From: Actinomyces sp.
GTDB taxonomy: Bacteria > Actinomycetota > Actinomycetes > Actinomycetales > Actinomycetaceae
Direction: 5' to 3'
DNA: 7,725 nt
Assembly: GCA_012837655.1 (NCBI GenBank)
Contig: DUQT01000136.1
Coordinates: forward strand, 1 to 7,725
Position numbers and translations under genes: made by a program
Shown here: piece by piece, positions 5,918 through 7,725 of the stretch
How positions within the stretch are numbered: the first letter of the stretch is position 1
Layout of the letters: every line of letters begins with the position of its first letter
Notes under the pieces: model-generated
What the model saw: only the letters and a program-made list of their open reading frames with translations
Database searches by the model: none
What the model was told of the DNA's origin: nothing

Positions 5918-7438
5918 CTACATAATTTCGGCCCCCGCGGCACGAACCGCCGCTGGCAGGGCGTCGAGGATGCGAGCGATGTCCTCATTCGTGTGTGCAC
6001 TGGAGATGAACCACGCTTCAAATGGGGAGGGAGGCAGGTAGATGCCTTCTGCGAGCATGGTGTGGAAGAACGCGGTGTAGGCCTCCTTGTTCTGAGATTT
6101 CGCCTGCTCGTAGTTCGTGACCCCAGTTTCGGCGGGTTCTTCACCAAAGCAAACGGAGAACAGGTTGCCGGCATTATTCAGTGCGTACGGAACGCCCTCT
6201 GAATCCAGTGCTTCGCGCACGCCGTTTTGGATCACTTCGGACACGGAGTCCAGTCGTTCATAAACCAGAGGCGTAGCAAGCTTGAGTGTTGCGAGGCCGG
6301 CAGCGGTGGCGAGCGGGTTACCGGACAGCGTGCCCGCTTGGTAAACCGGGCCGAGCGGCGCAAGCAGGTCCATGATGTCGCGGCGGCCTCCCAGGGCGGC
6401 CAGAGGCATTCCACCACCGATCACCTTGCCAAACGTGAAAAGGTCCGGCGTGTAGTTAGGCACCTGCCGGGTATTTCCATAGTTCAGTGAGCCGTTCACG
6501 CCGGGCAGGGCGTCGTAGCCCCAAAAGCCTGCGGCAGAAACTCGGAAACCGGTCAGCACTTCATCGAAGATGACGAGCGCACCGTACCTGTGTGCAAGTT
6601 CGTGAATCGCCTGGTTGAAGCCGTGTGGGGGAGTAATGACACCCATGTTTGCGGGGGCGGCCTCGGTTATTATCGCTGCGATTTCGTCGCCGCGCTGCTC
6701 GAAAACCTCCTCGAGAGCCGCAAGGTCACCGTAGGGCACGACGATCGTGTCCTTCGAAGTTCCCCGCGTGACTCCGGCAGATCCGGGTAGCCCAGCGGTC
6801 GCAACGCCCGAACCAGCCTCCGCAAGCAGGGAATCCGAATGGCCGTGATAGCAGCCAGCGAATTTTACGAGGACGTCGCGCCCGGTTGCCCCGCGGGCCA
6901 AGCGGATGGCGGTCATGGTGGCTTCGGTTCCGGTTGATACGAACCGGATTTTCTCAATGGCCTTCACGCGTCGGATGACTTCTTCAGCGAGTTCGACTTC
7001 CCCCACTGTGGGAGCTCCAAATGAAAGTCCGGATTCGGCGGCGCGTTGGACTGCCTCTACAACTTCGGGATGAGCGTGGCCAACTAGGGCCGGTCCCCAC
7101 GACCCGACCAGGTCAATGTAGCGGCGACCCTCAACGTCGCGAACGATTGATTCGAATGCCGATTCGATGAATGGCGGCGTTCCTCCCACGGATCCATACG
7201 CACGCACGGGCGAGTTCACGCCGCCAGGTATGACTTCTTGAGCGCGTTCAAACACTTCTGCACTTCGGATTGTTTGCTGCTCTTCGCGTGCCTGGGCTAG
7301 TTCGTCTTGCCAGGGGCGGGCAAGTCCTCCGCTGAGTGCGCCGTCCGGGCTTAACATTTCCGCATTGAACTCTGCGTCGAGTTCATCAAATGTTGGGGGA
7401 CGGTCAAAGTTAGAATATCGATCGCGCTCTGTAGCCAT
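5918..7438 (-). CDS. hemL: Glutamate-1-semialdehyde 2,1-aminomutase
   Basis: This cytoplasmic, PLP-dependent class III aminotransferase-fold enzyme converts glutamate-1-semialdehyde to 5-aminolevulinate, the last step of the C5 route to haem and other tetrapyrroles. Core hallmarks in order: VIPGGVNSPVRAYGSVGG (69-86), STGTEATMTAIRLARG (168-183, PLP phosphate region), YHGHSD (197-202), FDEVLTGFR (291-299, with Asp292 for the PLP ring nitrogen) and TFGKVIGGGMP (335-345, Lys338 forming the Schiff base). It has 506 residues against about 430 usually. The excess is an N-terminal extension of roughly 57-60 residues (acidic, RYSNFDRPPTFDELDAEF...) and an insertion near 311-330 between GFWGYDA and TPDLFTFGK. 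The ATG at 7438 lacks a good Shine-Dalgarno sequence, but no better internal start exists: Met28 and GTG at codon 62 also lack one. It lies upstream of pntA on the same strand with 147 bases between. Confidence 0.95.
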   Translation of the reverse strand: MATERDRYSNFDRPPTFDELDAEFNAEMLSPDGALSGGLARPWQDELAQAREEQQTIRSAEVFERAQEVIPGGVNSPVRAYGSVGGTPPFIESAFESIVRDVEGRRYIDLVGSWGPALVGHAHPEVVEAVQRAAESGLSFGAPTVGEVELAEEVIRRVKAIEKIRFVSTGTEATMTAIRLARGATGRDVLVKFAGCYHGHSDSLLAEAGSGVATAGLPGSAGVTRGTSKDTIVVPYGDLAALEEVFEQRGDEIAAIITEAAPANMGVITPPHGFNQAIHELAHRYGALVIFDEVLTGFRVSAAGFWGYDALPGVNGSLNYGNTRQVPNYTPDLFTFGKVIGGGMPLAALGGRRDIMDLLAPLGPVYQAGTLSGNPLATAAGLATLKLATPLVYERLDSVSEVIQNGVREALDSEGVPYALNNAGNLFSVCFGEEPAETGVTNYEQAKSQNKEAYTAFFHTMLAEGIYLPPSPFEAWFISSAHTNEDIARILDALPAAVRAAGAEIM

Positions 7439-7444
7439 AGCCCC

Positions 7445-7472
7445 ATATTAACGATTTTGCACATTCGATCAG
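7445..7472 (-). promoter_or_regulatory. Candidate hemL promoter giving a leaderless mRNA
   Basis: On the minus strand TAATAT (7450-7445) ends 6 bases before the hemL ATG. CTGATC (7472-7467), sharing TGA with the -35 consensus, lies 16 bases further up. Transcription would then start at or next to the A of the start codon, which fits the missing Shine-Dalgarno sequence. Leaderless genes are common in actinobacteria. The -35 match is weak. Confidence 0.35.
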
Positions 7473-7519
7473 TATCACCCCGTCGCAGTGGGCCAGCGTG
7501 CGCGGGTAGGTGCCGGGTT

Positions 7520-7547
7520 TTGGCAACACTGATTTTGGGGATATAGC
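7520..7547 (+). promoter_or_regulatory. Possible rightward promoter near the window edge
   Basis: TTGGCA (7520-7525, five of six) and TATAGC (7542-7547, four of six) are 16 bases apart on the plus strand. They would drive a transcript starting near 7554 toward the right edge, divergent from hemL. An ATG at 7657 opens a frame beginning MRIAIFVGSHGDAFG that is still open at the edge, but no Shine-Dalgarno sequence precedes it and I do not recognise the peptide. Confidence 0.25.
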
Positions 7548-7725
7548 GTGAGACCTTGAAGGACCAACGTTCGACCACCGAATCAGCCAGCGCCGGCCGG
7601 CACATCAGCGCGTGCCGAACAGGACGCAACGCAAGTACGCTGGCCGTCACGACGACATGCGTATCGCCATTTTCGTCGGCTCGCACGGCGATGCATTCGG
7701 CAGTCACGACGGCGCCCAAGACAAG

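Larger units (their letters stand above)
7439..7725. other. Unassigned 287-bp edge region upstream of hemL
   Basis: Two incompatible readings remain open to the edge. The minus-strand frame enters at 7725 with LVLGAVVTAECIAVRADENG and continues to a stop at 7351-7353 inside hemL; if translated it would overlap hemL by 88 bases in another frame. Its first 60 or so codons are G-rich at position one and G/C-rich at position three, as in genuine genes here. The plus-strand frame with ATG 7657 is the alternative. Neither matches a family I know. No tRNA, terminator or repeat is visible. Confidence 0.3.

Noticed and set aside
7614..7660. Resemblance of this edge sequence to the 53-bp array unit
   Set aside because: Short shared words (CAGGAC, TACG, CGACGAC) align only with several gaps; not above what GC-rich sequence gives by chance.
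1..7725. tRNA, rRNA, riboswitch, insertion sequence or phage attachment site
   Set aside because: I scanned both strands for cloverleaf arms, transposase motifs and flanking inverted repeats and found none that hold up.

Overview
The window looks like a chromosomal stretch from a fairly GC-rich Gram-positive actinobacterium, most likely of the Actinomycetaceae type. The grounds are strong G/C preference at third codon positions, a surface protein ending in an LPXTG sortase signal with an Arg-rich tail, and HemL (C5-pathway haem synthesis). Genus and species cannot be fixed from the sequence alone.

Layout. Bases 1-2331 (+) hold the C-terminal 776 residues of a cell-wall-anchored GH95 alpha-L-fucosidase whose start lies outside the window. 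It ends in a strong intrinsic terminator (2349-2398). A 401-base convergent intergenic region (2332-2732) follows. It contains a well-formed Shine-Dalgarno sequence in front of a short basic ORF, and a degenerate tandem array with a 53-base period built from alternating 26- and 27-base half units. It closes with the UUCG-loop terminator of the genes on the opposite strand. On the minus strand, read right to left, are hemL (7438-5918), a 147-base spacer with a candidate promoter and two 8-base direct repeats, then pntA (5770-4217) and pntB (4211-2733). The last 287 bases (7439-7725) carry no gene I can identify.

How the genes work together. PntA and PntB form the membrane-bound proton-translocating transhydrogenase, which uses the proton gradient to make NADPH from NADH. 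The pair is tightly linked: 5 bases separate them and the pntB ribosome site lies in the last codons of pntA. HemL makes 5-aminolevulinate for tetrapyrroles. It lies upstream on the same strand without a convincing terminator, so read-through into pntAB is possible, although pntA has its own candidate promoter. The fucosidase is transcribed convergently and is probably unrelated in function; it suggests a host-mucosa lifestyle with use of fucosylated glycans.

No new multi-gene system is evident. The least explained items are the 53-base array between the two terminators, the 57-60-residue N-terminal extension and the internal insertion in HemL, the direct repeats upstream of pntA, and the unassigned right edge.
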